A stretch of DNA of 64,000 nt, from positions 1,736,001-1,800,000 of the forward strand of contig RBKR01000001.1 in NCBI GenBank assembly GCA_004835665.1, in the 5' to 3' direction. Position numbers and translations under genes: made by a program. The notes beneath the pieces were generated by a model, which did no database searches, was not told the DNA's origin, and worked only from the letters and a program-made list of their open reading frames with translations. The DNA comes from Phoma sp. XZ068. Lineage: Eukaryota; Ascomycota; Dothideomycetes; Pleosporales; Didymellaceae. Shown here one piece after another: positions 23,294-32,904 of the stretch. How positions within the stretch are numbered: position 1 is the first letter of the stretch; every line of letters begins with the position of its first letter.

Positions 23294-23647
23294 TTACATA
23301 GCAATTAATGCACTGCCAGCGTATTCGGTCATTGCTAAAGCCCTACAGGCCATGCAATATTTGCTCTCCAATGTGAGATGGTACGCGCTGCGGGGACCTC
23401 GGAACCCCTGCTCCCAGCTTAGCGCGGGGCTCTTTTGGTAAGCATCAGGTAAAGAAATGAGAACACGAGGAAGGAAGAGGAAAATTGGTGCCTGCGAAGC
23501 GCGAAGATCTCTTCGTGGTATTGCCGGTGCCATCTCGGAGTACTTCGCAACGGGATTTAAAGGTGCTGGTGTCGCAGACGTGAACAATAAGCTCATCAGC
23601 CCCAGGAAGGCAATCAGACATGAGATTCTATTCCGCATCTGCACCAC
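23294..23647 (-). CDS. Candidate small secreted protein (doubtful)
   Basis: A 117-residue frame whose start (MVQMRNRISCLIAFLGL, then SLLFTSATPAPLNP) looks like a signal peptide with a plausible cleavage after the ATPA region. The remainder has two cysteines close together (CMACRAL) and no known domain. It lies 129 bp upstream of the aminopeptidase start on the same strand, so it may also be chance sequence in that promoter. No intron is needed. Without expression evidence it could easily be spurious. Confidence 0.3.
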   Translation of the reverse strand: MVQMRNRISCLIAFLGLMSLLFTSATPAPLNPVAKYSEMAPAIPRRDLRASQAPIFLFLPRVLISLPDAYQKSPALSWEQGFRGPRSAYHLTLESKYCMACRALAMTEYAGSALIAM

Positions 23648-23876
23648 ATATTCCGTATGTGCCTTTTAGTCCGCATGAACTTTGTATGCAAAACCCTTGC
23701 AGGCGAATATTATTCAGAGGTACCGGAACTGTCCAACGCCGTGCAAATGCCTAAAAGCCGAGCGCCTGTCATGCACATAACGCAGAAATCCCAACCAGAA
23801 CCGCCTCTTAGAAGACTACGATCCTCTCAATGGTCGCTGGTATAACGCGAGTCCACCTTGTTTCCATCAGACGTTC

Positions 23877-24340
23877 CTATATCCGGATTAAGACGTCTAA
23901 GCACTGTATCCTCCACTCCTTCTTGCCCAACAGGCCCTTGACCCAGTCGTTCATTGCACCAGTGCTCGCTTTCCCTCTTGCTCCATTAACTGCACCCTTG
24001 ACCAACTCCTGTGCGGTATTTGCAGCCGCCTGCGCAAACACGCCGGCTGTCTCGAGCAGCGGCGTTGTTTCGTTCAGCGCAAGCCCTGCTGTGTCCGGGA
24101 GCGGCGGATCGAACCATGGCGTATGGAAGTCGAATAGCGCAACGACGAGTATAAAGAGGAGTAACGAGCAATAGACGCAGGGCCGATTGAGAAAGTACGT
24201 TGCGGAGATGAAGAGGACTAGGTAGACGGGCGATGCATTTGTGCGAAGTCTAGTGAGATTAGTATGAGCTCGTCGCCATAGGAGAAAATGCCGACGTACA
24301 AGAAGAAAAGCACGGGTATCCAGCTGCGGAGGCAGAACAT
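23877..24340 (-). CDS. Small membrane protein, uncharacterised
   Basis: Complement of 24300..24340 joined to 23877..24249, 137 residues. The 50 nt phase 2 intron has donor GTACGT and acceptor CACTAG with ACTAAT upstream. The join gives MFCLRSWIPVLFFL-LRTNASPVYLVLF. Two or three hydrophobic segments (WIPVLFFL; PVYLVLFISATYFL; VYCSLLLFILVVALF) are followed by DFHTPWFDPPLPDTAGLALN and a C-terminal stretch with AQAAANTAQELVKGAVNGARG, which may be an amphipathic helix. I do not recognise a named family. A conserved small membrane protein of filamentous fungi is my inference from the regular splice signals and strong coding bias. Confidence 0.65.
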
Positions 24341-24916
24341 TGTCGTGTCGTGTGTGGAAGTGCGCAGGGACTGAGAGCGCAATCACGGCCCAAGGTGAGA
24401 TTCAGAGGGAGCGCACAGCTCAGAAGTAAAACAGCGAGTGAACGGGTATGAATACAAATGCTACAGTGCAATAAAGGGAAAGTGTGAGGGCAACTGGCGT
24501 GGTGTTGTGGACTCAGGCCTGGTTGGCAAGCGCAGTCTATGGTTGAGGCTGACACGTGCGCCACCGCGGACTTCCTTTGAGTGACGCACGATTGGTCTGG
24601 CACCGCAACACGGACACCTCGCGCACGCATACTATTTGCGGTATTCAGATATCATTCGTAATGCATGTGACATGGGGCTAGATAGCTGTATTGTAGCTGT
24701 GCTACCCGTAGGAGACTCCCTGCACATCTGTCCGTAGTCCTCCGTCATGCAATTCATACTACAGCTACCAAAGGTGGAACCATTCTTGTGAATCCGAACC
24801 ACGGCCGCTTTCCAAAACGCCAATTGCCGAGTGTTAAAATACATGAAGCTTACGCGCGCCACCTGTGGGCTTTCGAATCGAAAATCTGGGCATTGACCAA
24901 CGCTCTCTCGGACCTT
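24341..24916. other. Intergenic between erd2 end and small membrane protein start
   Basis: About 575 bp; both flanking genes are on the minus strand. No coding region is supported. It should contain the promoter of the small membrane protein and the erd2 3' UTR. Confidence 0.5.
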
Positions 24917-25785
24917 CTAGACGGGGAGGTTGAACTTCTTGCCTTGGACGACTCTGGTGCATGTTAGTGTTTGTAGCGAGAGTAGACCGCAATTACCGGG
25001 TACTGACTTTGTGTAGTAGATGTAAAAGAAATCCGAGTACAGGATCGTCTGAACGATACCCGCAATGACAGCAATTGGGTCGAAGAAACGCGGCACCTCG
25101 AAGAAGTACCTGTAGATCCAGTTGGGGATGTACAAAGCTCGGTATGCGCCGAGCGCGAATAAGTAGTGTGTTGTGATCGTCTCGGCTTCACCAGTCCTCT
25201 GCAGCATGAAGAGCTGCGGCAGGATAGCAACCGATTCAAGCCAGATGGAGAATGCCCATAGGATCTGCACGCTGTATTAGCTTCCTTCCATCCCAATCCC
25301 ATGTCTCAACTCACCTCGGTAAACTTGTATTTGTACGGGAACAGTATCGCCAGAATTCCGCTGGCTGCGAGCAGGTATTGCACCTTGAACGTATCGAGAT
25401 TCGGGTCGTGGGTAGGCTTGAAGTCGTTGAGCATCAGGTATACAGTATAGGCGGATGTGCTGATGAAGACAATCTTGAAAATGGTGTTGTACAGCGCGTC
25501 TGGGTCGTAGAAGGTCCAAAGGAGGTCAATGTATCGAGTGAGATACACGATCAAGTACAGGAATTGCGACTTGAACGAAATACCAGCCGCACTCTGTTAT
25601 AACGTGTTAGGTTTCGCCCAGTCTGATTGCTGGATTTGCTCGACATACACTTGACGTCTTCATCTTGTGCAAAAGAATCAGAATCGATAGCAGATGGGAC
25701 AAGTCCGCTAAACAGCCGTTATTAGCTTGCGCAAGCTCAAACAGATGAGCTCAAACCTACCTAACAGCCTGAATAGGTTGAGCAT
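24917..25785 (-). CDS. erd2: ER lumen protein retaining receptor (KDEL/HDEL receptor)
   Basis: Complement of 25761..25785, 25649..25707, 25315..25593, 25008..25264 and 24917..24953; 218 residues, the usual length. Exon 1 encodes only MLNLFRLL plus one base. Joins give MLNLFRLLADLSHLLSILIL, KTSSSAAGISFKSQFLYL, YKYKFTEILWAFSIWLES and YYTKVVQGKKFNLPV. Seven hydrophobic segments are readable, with family blocks RYIDLLWTFYDP, WLESVAILPQLFML and FALGAYRALYIPNWIYRY. It recycles between Golgi and ER and retrieves soluble ER proteins carrying HDEL/KDEL tails; the charged KKxx-like tail motif is VVQGKKFNLPV. It is divergent from the GH85 gene across 388 bp. Confidence 0.95.
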
Positions 25786-26173
25786 GATGACGCGCCCCGG
25801 GCTGTGAATTTGACTTGTGGAGAATCGCAGCTATTCGAGCGTGGGTGAAGACTGAACGTTTGCGCGACGTTGAATAAAATGACACGTTTGGAGCAGCTGC
25901 AAGGCGTAGGGTTCGGTCTTAGCGCGACGCGCACGCCAAGAAACCGCCCCCCCGAGTCCCTGCCGCGGGAGATCGGACGTCACTGCCGCACCACCATCCC
26001 GAAAAGGGCGTGAACTCGTTGATGACGAAGAACGAGTGAGATGGCGCTTCAATAACTTCTCGGTGATCGGGGTGCTTGGTGTGTTGAATGCTCTTGCAAT
26101 CATCTCCCCAACGACCTGGCGGACTTTTACCTTCGAAAGGGACACAATTGCAACGGCTGAACTATGCAGCAAC
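25786..26173. promoter_or_regulatory. Shared divergent promoter of erd2 and the GH85 gene
   Basis: 388 bp between two start codons on opposite strands, so both promoters must lie here. It is GC-rich with a C run near 25946-25952. One bZIP-type TGACGTC core is visible (listed separately). No TATA box is evident. Confidence 0.6.
25976..25982 (-). promoter_or_regulatory. CRE-like TGACGTC site
   Basis: The plus strand reads gacgtca, the reverse complement TGACGTC, a core bound by fungal bZIP factors of the CREB/ATF and Hac1 classes. A single 7 bp match is weak by chance standards. It is noted because one neighbour is the ER retrieval receptor and the other a glycoprotein deglycosylase. Confidence 0.3.
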
Positions 26174-28393
26174 ATGGCATCCCTTCTAAGCTGGAAAGAT
26201 ATTCTACGGCCAATACGTGATGGCTACCGACAACTCTTCCCATCTCCAGACACAGGTCCAACGCCAGAGGAGCGTCGAGAACAACGTGCGCTCGACCGGC
26301 TGAAAGGTTTCACTTACTTTGACACCTTCGAACAGCTGGAAACGTGGACTGACACAGATGTTGATGCTCTACAGAGAGCCAACACTCCATTGTTAGTGCG
26401 ATCGATCAACGAGAGCGAGGGTCTGGGCAAGGCCAGTATCCTTCTCTGCCATGACTATGCAGGAAACTATCACGACTATGAGGGGGCGTCGAGCATTGGC
26501 TTAGAAGAGGAGATGTACGCGTGTGAATATATGCAATTCGTCGATACTTTCATCTACTTTTCCCATAAACTCGTATGCGTCCCGCCACCGACCTGGACCA
26601 ATGCACTTCATCGCAACGGAGCGAAGGCGCTAGGCACCATATTGGTCGAGCCACAAACGCCGAACTCCGAGAAGCTATTACAACATGACGCAGACAGTCT
26701 ATCCTTCTCGCTGGCAACAAAGCTTGCCAAGATTGCAGACTACTATGGGTTCGACGGCTGGCTGGTAAATATCGAGAAGCCATTTCCTGCGGTGAACTGG
26801 AACGCATGCGTTCTGGACGCCTTCCTTCGCCAATTGAAGTCAGATCTGGGAGCTGACAAGCAGCTTGTCTGGTGAGTAAAGCATGTGCCTTGAACGAGCC
26901 ATTCTGACCGTGCTAGGTATGACGCATTGACGACCTCGAATAGGGTATATTATCAGAATGCTCTAAACGCACAAAACCTGCTATTCGCAAAAGCTTGCGG
27001 CAGTATTCTGACTAATTACTGTTGGAAAGAACGTGATGTAGCGGATTCGCTGCACGAAGCCATGCGAAAAGACCTGTCTTTGCAACAAGTCTACTTTGGG
27101 GTCGACGTCTGGGCACAGAACATAACCAAACTCTCACATCCACGAATCACGTACCCCGAAATTGGTGGTGGCGGTACCAATACGGGTATTGCGGTGGCCA
27201 AACTTGCAGAGTTGGGACTCTCAGCTGGTATCTTTGCACCGGCATGGGCATTCGAGCACTTTCCTGGTCACGGAAGAGACATCGAGCAGACGATGTGGGA
27301 TGGTGGCAATCTGCCCCACGGAATAACTTGCTCGTGCGGCGACTGTCAAAAGCGGCATCAACCCAACAAGTTAACATCAATCACGACCTTTGCTAGGCTG
27401 TACAACGCCGGCTCGGAGGCGTTCTTCTTCACAGACTTCAGTCGAGCGTGCAGTACGCACGGCGACGAAGAAAGAGAAAGGGTGTTTAACGGCTCCACCA
27501 TGCACGCACAACTTGGTTCGCAATCGGTTCTTCCCCTAAAGGCCGAGTCCCTAAGCATGCTTAGTCCTTTGCGACACAGGGTGGAGAATGTTGCAGGTCG
27601 ATCACAGCTGGTCATTGAGGCCCACAATTTGTCTCCATCGTCAGTCAAGAAGGATGTGGCGCTTACAGACCACAGCTGGATGATACCGCTATTCAAATTT
27701 AACATGCCAGCGGACGGATCGCTGCGGTTGCGAGTCTCCTATCGAGATCTCTCGAACATGCCTCAAAGGGTTTGCTTCTACATGAAGATGTCTGGTACAA
27801 AACACAATCTTACGAGAGCTGACTATCCCCGGACTGACCACCTTCTCGATCTTGAAATTAAAACTACCAACCCTCTCTCACTGCCAAAGCCACGTTTAGA
27901 GGAGCTCGGCTTCTACTCGCGCGCTTTCAATGCTGGGGATGATACAAGGCTTGCGGAGGTGGACTACATCTGCATCCAGCCTATCCGGACTTATCCTATC
28001 CCCTCTCAACCTATTGCGTTTCAACCTACTTCATTCCAATCCATTTCACCCCGCAACTTCTCACCAGATGTCCCATCGCAGACAACCACTATCTCCAATA
28101 TCCAAAAGTCAACTTATGGTGAAGGAGAGGCACAGCATGTAAGGCTCTGCTGGAGTCACACTTCCAGTGGTCAAACAGTGAAGGATGTGCCGTACAGTGG
28201 CATCACCGGACCTTTCTCATATTTTGCGGTTTTTGTTGATGATTTGAACCTAGGCAGAGTATATGCCGCAGCACACGTACTTCCGGGCCCACTCGTGGTG
28301 CGACTTGCTGGACGTGAAGTGTTTGTAAAGATTGAGGGTATCGGCTTTGACGGGCAGGAGCTTGCGAGCGCAAGCACAATGCTGCACTTTTAG
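26174..28393 (+). CDS. Endo-beta-N-acetylglucosaminidase, GH85, cytosolic type
   Basis: Exons 26174..26871 and 26917..28393, 724 residues; a 45 nt phase 2 intron (GTGAGT..GCTAG) restores QLVWYDALTTSNRVYYQNAL. The GH85 core has GFTYFDTFEQLETW at the start and the catalytic block GFDGWLVNIEKP, where Asn199 and Glu201 match the Asn/Glu pair of substrate-assisted catalysis. It continues to VYFGVDVWAQN and GIFAPAWAFEHFP. The C-terminal half looks like beta-sandwich modules. No signal peptide is present, so I place it in the cytosol, where ENGases cut the chitobiose core of N-glycans on misfolded glycoproteins or free oligosaccharides. The start is the first ATG before MASLLSWKDIL; the open frame reaches further upstream without an ATG. 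Confidence 0.9.
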
Positions 28394-28911
28394 ACCGACC
28401 AGACATCGGGCATAAAGTACTATCTTCCTGTACACAGTGCATCGTCACAGGTGTTAAGAGTAGTCGGAGCCAAGGGACGTTGACGTAGCCGTCGACTCCA
28501 CCTTATGTCGGCAACACGACTTTTGCTGCGTTTGATCGCCACCCGGCTCGTCATCCGTCATTGTCACGATTCAGTCATTGCAGTACTGACAGACCTGACA
28601 CGCTTTATGCGCGACCAGGGGGTCAACCCTACCTGAAACATGGGACAGACCAGCCATGGTGCAGCACTCCACTGCCGAGTCCAAGCAGCTCGGAAACATC
28701 AACCGTAGCCGACCATTCACAAGCCCACTTCATAGAGTTCTGACCTGGGTCCCCAAGTTGCCGAAGATTGCATTGCTGATGGTTGTATCGAGATGGGCAA
28801 ATATAGAACGGGGAGAAATGTATACAGTATACTCAGGCGCACCTTAAGGCCTTGTCTCTTTCTCAATCGTTTCTTTCCTTACGGTAAAACTTGCTCCTTT
28901 GACTCCATATC
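28394..28911. other. Intergenic, 3' of the GH85 gene and promoter of the MARVEL gene
   Basis: No coding region is supported on either strand. Confidence 0.5.
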
Positions 28912-28925
28912 GATCTTTAAAGATC
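28912..28925. promoter_or_regulatory. 14 bp perfect palindrome upstream of the MARVEL gene
   Basis: gatctttaaagatc is self-complementary and lies about 90 bp before the start codon. It could be a dimeric factor site or overlap a TTTAAA core promoter. Inference only. Confidence 0.35.
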
Positions 28926-29012
28926 TACAGGATCAATCCAAAGGCTTCTGGACACAGATACGAAGTTGACGACCAAAAACACACTCCTTAACAGCAACGA
29001 ACTATATTCACA

Positions 29013-29552
29013 ATGGTTAACATCAACCCAATGCATCCCGTGCGCGGTGCGCAAGCCATCTTTGCTATTATCGTTCTAGGACTCATGGCCTATGGTTTGT
29101 ACTTCCTGTTCGCCCTCCACTCCGACGCTAACGTTGCTTCAGTGTCTTCCTGGTGGACATCTCACTGGCGCCAGGTTCCGCCCGCCCAAGTCTCCTTTCT
29201 CATCTTTGCGCCCGTCTGGTCGCTCGCCACACTCGTTCCTATTTTCGTCATACCGCTCAAGTTCAACCACTTGCTCTCGTCCGCCGGCATTCGTTGGGGT
29301 CTCGTTGTGCTCGATGCACTGACCATGCTTTTCTGGTTTGCTGGGTTCGTCGCACTGGCTTTGTTCCTGAACGGCAGGATTTGCTTCGGCCAGGTGTGTG
29401 ACGTTGCGAGGGCTGGGGCTGTGTTTGGAGGCTTAAGCTGGGCTGTTGCTGCGGGTGCGTTTGGGTATGGCATGTACTTGGCTATCACGTCGGAGAAGAG
29501 GAGGGTGCCTGCTGTGCAGAAGCCGGATGTTGCTATGCATCAGGGTGTGTAA
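29013..29552 (+). CDS. MARVEL-domain four-span membrane protein
   Basis: Single exon, 179 residues. Four hydrophobic segments: AIFAIIVLGLMAYGLYFLFA, FAPVWSLATLVPIFVIP, WGLVVLDALTMLFWFAGFVA and GLSWAVAAGAFGYGMYLA. The pattern of short N-terminus, first extracellular loop with a WW pair, two cysteines in the second loop (RICFGQVCD) and a basic tail is that of fungal MARVEL proteins. These sit in plasma membrane or vesicle membranes and are linked to membrane domain organisation (Nce102/Fhn1 relatives). The exact role is unknown. The start is the first ATG after a leader rich in A and C. Confidence 0.82.
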   Translation: MVNINPMHPVRGAQAIFAIIVLGLMAYGLYFLFALHSDANVASVSSWWTSHWRQVPPAQVSFLIFAPVWSLATLVPIFVIPLKFNHLLSSAGIRWGLVVLDALTMLFWFAGFVALALFLNGRICFGQVCDVARAGAVFGGLSWAVAAGAFGYGMYLAITSEKRRVPAVQKPDVAMHQGV

Positions 29553-30791
29553 AGTGAAGAAGAAAAGTGTAATGGCAATGGCATGAAATGATGGAGAACG
29601 GAATCAAAGAACGATCATCAGGAATGATCGAGGAGTTGAAGGCCATGACACCTGGACTCGGTGAATATACCATGTTTTCGTAAGATTTTTATGTTTTAGT
29701 CCATTTTACATCTGAGGACGTTCTATGTGTTCACGTCTCGTGTGATCTGAGCGTACAATACCCTGCCTTATCTCTGTTAGATGAATGCGTTGTCCTCTGC
29801 GATGCAGCAGAGATGATTCTACTTCGTTAGTTATAAGCTGGGGTTGCGGGGACGACAGCCTTAATTGGATCTCTGTCAGGTGAAGCACTGAGGCCTCACA
29901 ATCAACCTGAGGCAGATACGAGTGCCTTATCATGCTGGCGGATGCCTCATGAAGCTTTTGTGAAACCGGGCAGAGTCATGAGGTCGCTGAAACGATGTCT
30001 GTCGCGAACTTCGCCAAGTCACCAACTTTTTTCATGACCTTCAGGAAAAGCAGAGGTCGCGAAAAAATAGATATTCCTGCTCTGATATCGACACTGTTAC
30101 TTAGATTAAGCGTTCAAGAGAATGAGTAGAAAAAATCAGTTGGCGCTGCTGTTCATCATTGCTACTATCTTTGGTTAGCCGGAGAATAGCCTCTTCTGAA
30201 ACCGAACTGTTGGCGATCACGTTTGAACCCTGCATGATCTCAACTTTCTGCAACACACAACTTCTCCCATAATAGTCAAATTATCTTGGTTTCCGCACAT
30301 TGGACTTCGTACAAGCTACTCACACCTCCATCGTTGTGTCGTCTTGATGCTCAATCAGTCTGAGCCTCGAATGTCACCCGTTTGACACACGGCCGAATTC
30401 CGGACTATAGCGATCCGTTTGTCAAGTATAGGTACAGTTACAAGCTTGTCAATGACCGAAACTTACACCAACGGCGAGAGAAACGTTCGTGAAGGTTGGC
30501 ACGCCGCTTGGCGGGGTAACGTCGTTCCCTAATCCCACGAAATGGATGCAGGGGTCGTAGTGGGCGTTTGGTCATGGGTAGGTCTAGTGCACTCGATGAT
30601 ACCTTGTCATACCACCCGTGGCCAGACTACTAGCGTGCGAAACAAAATCCTTTGGTTTCCTCTCGACATTGTACAAACATCTCCCCTTTCTTTCTTCAAC
30701 TTCGGTCGCACAGTATCTGGGTGTTTTGCTGTTCCTACCATCCAGGAGCAGGCCTTTGGACCACGACATATTCGAATCAGGACCAAGCAAG
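29553..30791. other. Intergenic, 1.24 kb
   Basis: No coding region is supported. It holds the MARVEL 3' UTR, including a small inverted repeat, and the promoter of the DUF7053 gene. No tRNA, 5S rRNA or spliceosomal RNA was recognised. Confidence 0.45.
29612..29630 (+). repeat. Inverted repeat in the MARVEL 3' region
   Basis: CGATCAT, five-base loop CAGGA, ATGATCG: seven-bp perfect arms about 60 bp after the stop. It could form a hairpin in the mRNA 3' UTR. Confidence 0.5.
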
Positions 30792-32368
30792 ATGCCAAAG
30801 ACTGCAGTCTTCACAACGATCACACCGCTGCCGGTGGGCATCACCCGCAAGAGCGTCCTCGATATGTACCGAGACCATCTGGCGATGATTGATCTGAATC
30901 CACTTGTTGTCGAGCGCTACAAGTGCAAGCCTCCCAACTATGCGCCAACTTCGGAGTATTATGCAACATGGTATACGATAAAAGGTACCTACCATGGAGC
31001 GTACCCTGGGATTATGATATGGCTTGCTAACAACTTCAAGATAAGGTATCATATCTACCTGGAGGTTTGGCGACTGGATCGGTGTCATACCACGCTGTCT
31101 TCCATGACTTACCCGACTGCCTCGAAACACACGTCTACGCCCCCCTCGGGTTGGATATCCGTGGAAAATGGAGCGTAGGCGGATCACTACCTGGCGAACC
31201 TAGGCAACCTTCTGACCACGGGCTCAAAGTCCCACGTTCTGGGTTATACATTCGCGAAGAAGTCAAGATGACTTGCTCAAAACTATTGTTGGGTTTTGTC
31301 AAGAAGACCTTCAAGGACTCACATTCGCGGCTTGTCGAGAAGCTTGTGGAAAGAGCGCATATACTGGAGTCAAATTTGGCGAACGAGCGGTTGAAGGCAT
31401 TACGGAATGTCGAGCCACGAGAGCGGATGGGTCATGGCGATATCTTTATCGCACCCCCACCGGACTACCAATTTGCGCCTCCACCGTACCGAGCACAAGC
31501 TTCACCTCGCTTCTCACCACACCTACGAAGTCAGAGCGCCAGCCCGATCTTGACTCCAGGCCTTTCGCAGTCATCATCGTTCACCGAACGTAGCGCATCC
31601 GTCACGAGCCTCCCTTCACAACAAGAGCGCCCATCCTCTTCGCGATCGGTGTCAGGTTCAAAAGTGCCCTCTGCACTCTATCTCCTGCCAGCCACAACAT
31701 ACGATGGTGGCTTGTCTGCCAGCTTCCACCGACCAATTTCACTTTACCCTGGGAGTACGTCCCATTCAACTTCGAACCGTGTGGTATCCTTGTACTATGA
31801 AACTATGGTTGACGAAGGACCATCAGATGATGAGGTTGACGAAGAGCCTGACTTGGTTTCTCCCCACGTCGTGAGCCCGCCCTACATTCCCGAAGTGCGA
31901 CCTATCACTTTCAACTTTGCATTTGATCAACGATCGCCCGGTCCCATGACTCCCATTTCGAACGAAGACTTGTTAGCGGATATAGACGCAGCGATTGACG
32001 AGAGCTATCTTTACTCTTCGCCAGACACATCATACGATGCGTTGCCCACGCCGAATGCTCTACGGGCAACTAGCCAGATCGACACGCTCCCAGCGGTGAC
32101 TTATGAACCCCTTCCGAAAACGACATACCCTGCCTCGTTTACTACCTCGGTCGATATCTTGCCTTCGACCACGTACAGTGTCACGCCAGCGCAGACCTTC
32201 GATACCCTACCATCGACGACTTACACCTCAGGTCCTTTCTTGCCCTCCGCAACATATGCACCGAAGCGTGAGAGGAAGGACTCTGTCATGCCACACCACG
32301 CCTACTCAGACCTACCACCAGTCCCACCGAAGGATGAGAAATACAGGCGGCCGTCTGTCGCTGTGTAG
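30792..32368 (+). CDS. DUF7053-domain protein with repetitive tail
   Basis: Exons 30792..30984 and 31041..32368, 506 residues. The 56 nt phase 1 intron (GTACCT..TTCAAG, branch GCTAAC) restores TIKDKVSYLPGGLATGSVSY. The N-terminal 190 residues fit the fungal DUF7053 family: MPKTAVFTTITPLPVGITR, MIDLNPLVVERYKCKPPN, FHDLPDCLETHVYAPLGLDI, WSVGGSLPGEP and LGFVKKTFKDSHSRLVEKLV. The fold is probably START/polyketide-cyclase-like, but no function is known. The long tail is low-complexity Ser/Pro/Thr with an acidic patch (DEGPSDDEVDEEPD) and about six degenerate LPxTTY units (LPATTY, LPAVTY, LPKTTY, LPSTTY twice, LPSATY). The family call is from remembered motifs and has not been tested by search. Confidence 0.75.
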
Positions 32369-32791
32369 ACATGTGTTTGAGCCTCAAACGCGGCCGTGGC
32401 GTGTCCGGCCCCTTTTTGCTAATCTCGCATGTGTCAAACCTCAATTCTTTTGTTCGCATCTTTTCATATACCCGCATATTCATAGCACCTCGATACCTTC
32501 CAGCGTTTCATAGAATCTTGTATCATAGCCAGTCGTGCAAAAGCGTCATAGACAAAGTCAGCTCATTTATGTAATCTACCTCCAACGTTGAAGCGTGAAT
32601 GTCGGTTGTGATCTACATCCGGCGAGCTCGGCACAAAGATTTCCACACTAACGGTTCCAGCCCCTATCGCCCACATTGACTTCGATCACCAGCCATAGAT
32701 TTACATGGCCGCGACGGTCCTTGTTGTAGTTTTAGTACTTATATTCAAGATTCAGACGTTCCTCCATCAAAGGAGTAACAACTCAGGTCAC
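32369..32791. other. Intergenic before the tRNA gene
   Basis: About 420 bp with the 3' UTR of the DUF7053 gene. No coding region is supported. Confidence 0.5.
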
Positions 32792-32798
32792 GGGCTCG

Positions 32799-32809
32799 TG
32801 GTTTAGTGG
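32799..32809 (+). promoter_or_regulatory. RNA polymerase III A box of tRNA-Ala
   Basis: TGGTTTAGTGG fits the A-box consensus TRGYNNANNNG. Confidence 0.85.
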
Positions 32810-32873
32810 TATAATACTCCCTTAGCATCTCGCAAGCACCTAGTGCTTCGAATCCTGACTGGGAGTGGTCCGG

Positions 32874-32884
32874 GGTTCGATTCC
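32874..32884 (+). promoter_or_regulatory. RNA polymerase III B box of tRNA-Ala
   Basis: GGTTCGATTCC is a perfect B-box consensus match. Confidence 0.9.
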
Positions 32885-32898
32885 CCGCGAGTCCATGC

Positions 32899-32904
32899 TT
32901 TTTT
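32899..32904 (+). terminator. RNA polymerase III terminator of tRNA-Ala
   Basis: A run of six T starts four bases after the tRNA 3' end; a second run of four T follows after one C. Confidence 0.85.

Larger units (their letters stand above)
32792..32895 (+). tRNA. tRNA-Ala(AGC) with intron
   Basis: Acceptor arms GGGCTCG and CGAGTCC pair, with G3-U70, the alanine identity pair, and A73 at 32895. The D arm begins TGGTTTAGTGG. The anticodon stem CTCCC/GGGAG (32817-32821 and 32861-32865) holds loop TTAGCAT with anticodon AGC at 32824-32826. A 32 nt intron (32828-32859) sits one base 3' of the anticodon, the canonical site. T arm CGGGG-TTCGATT-CCCCG. The spliced tRNA is 72 nt without CCA. Confidence 0.95.
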
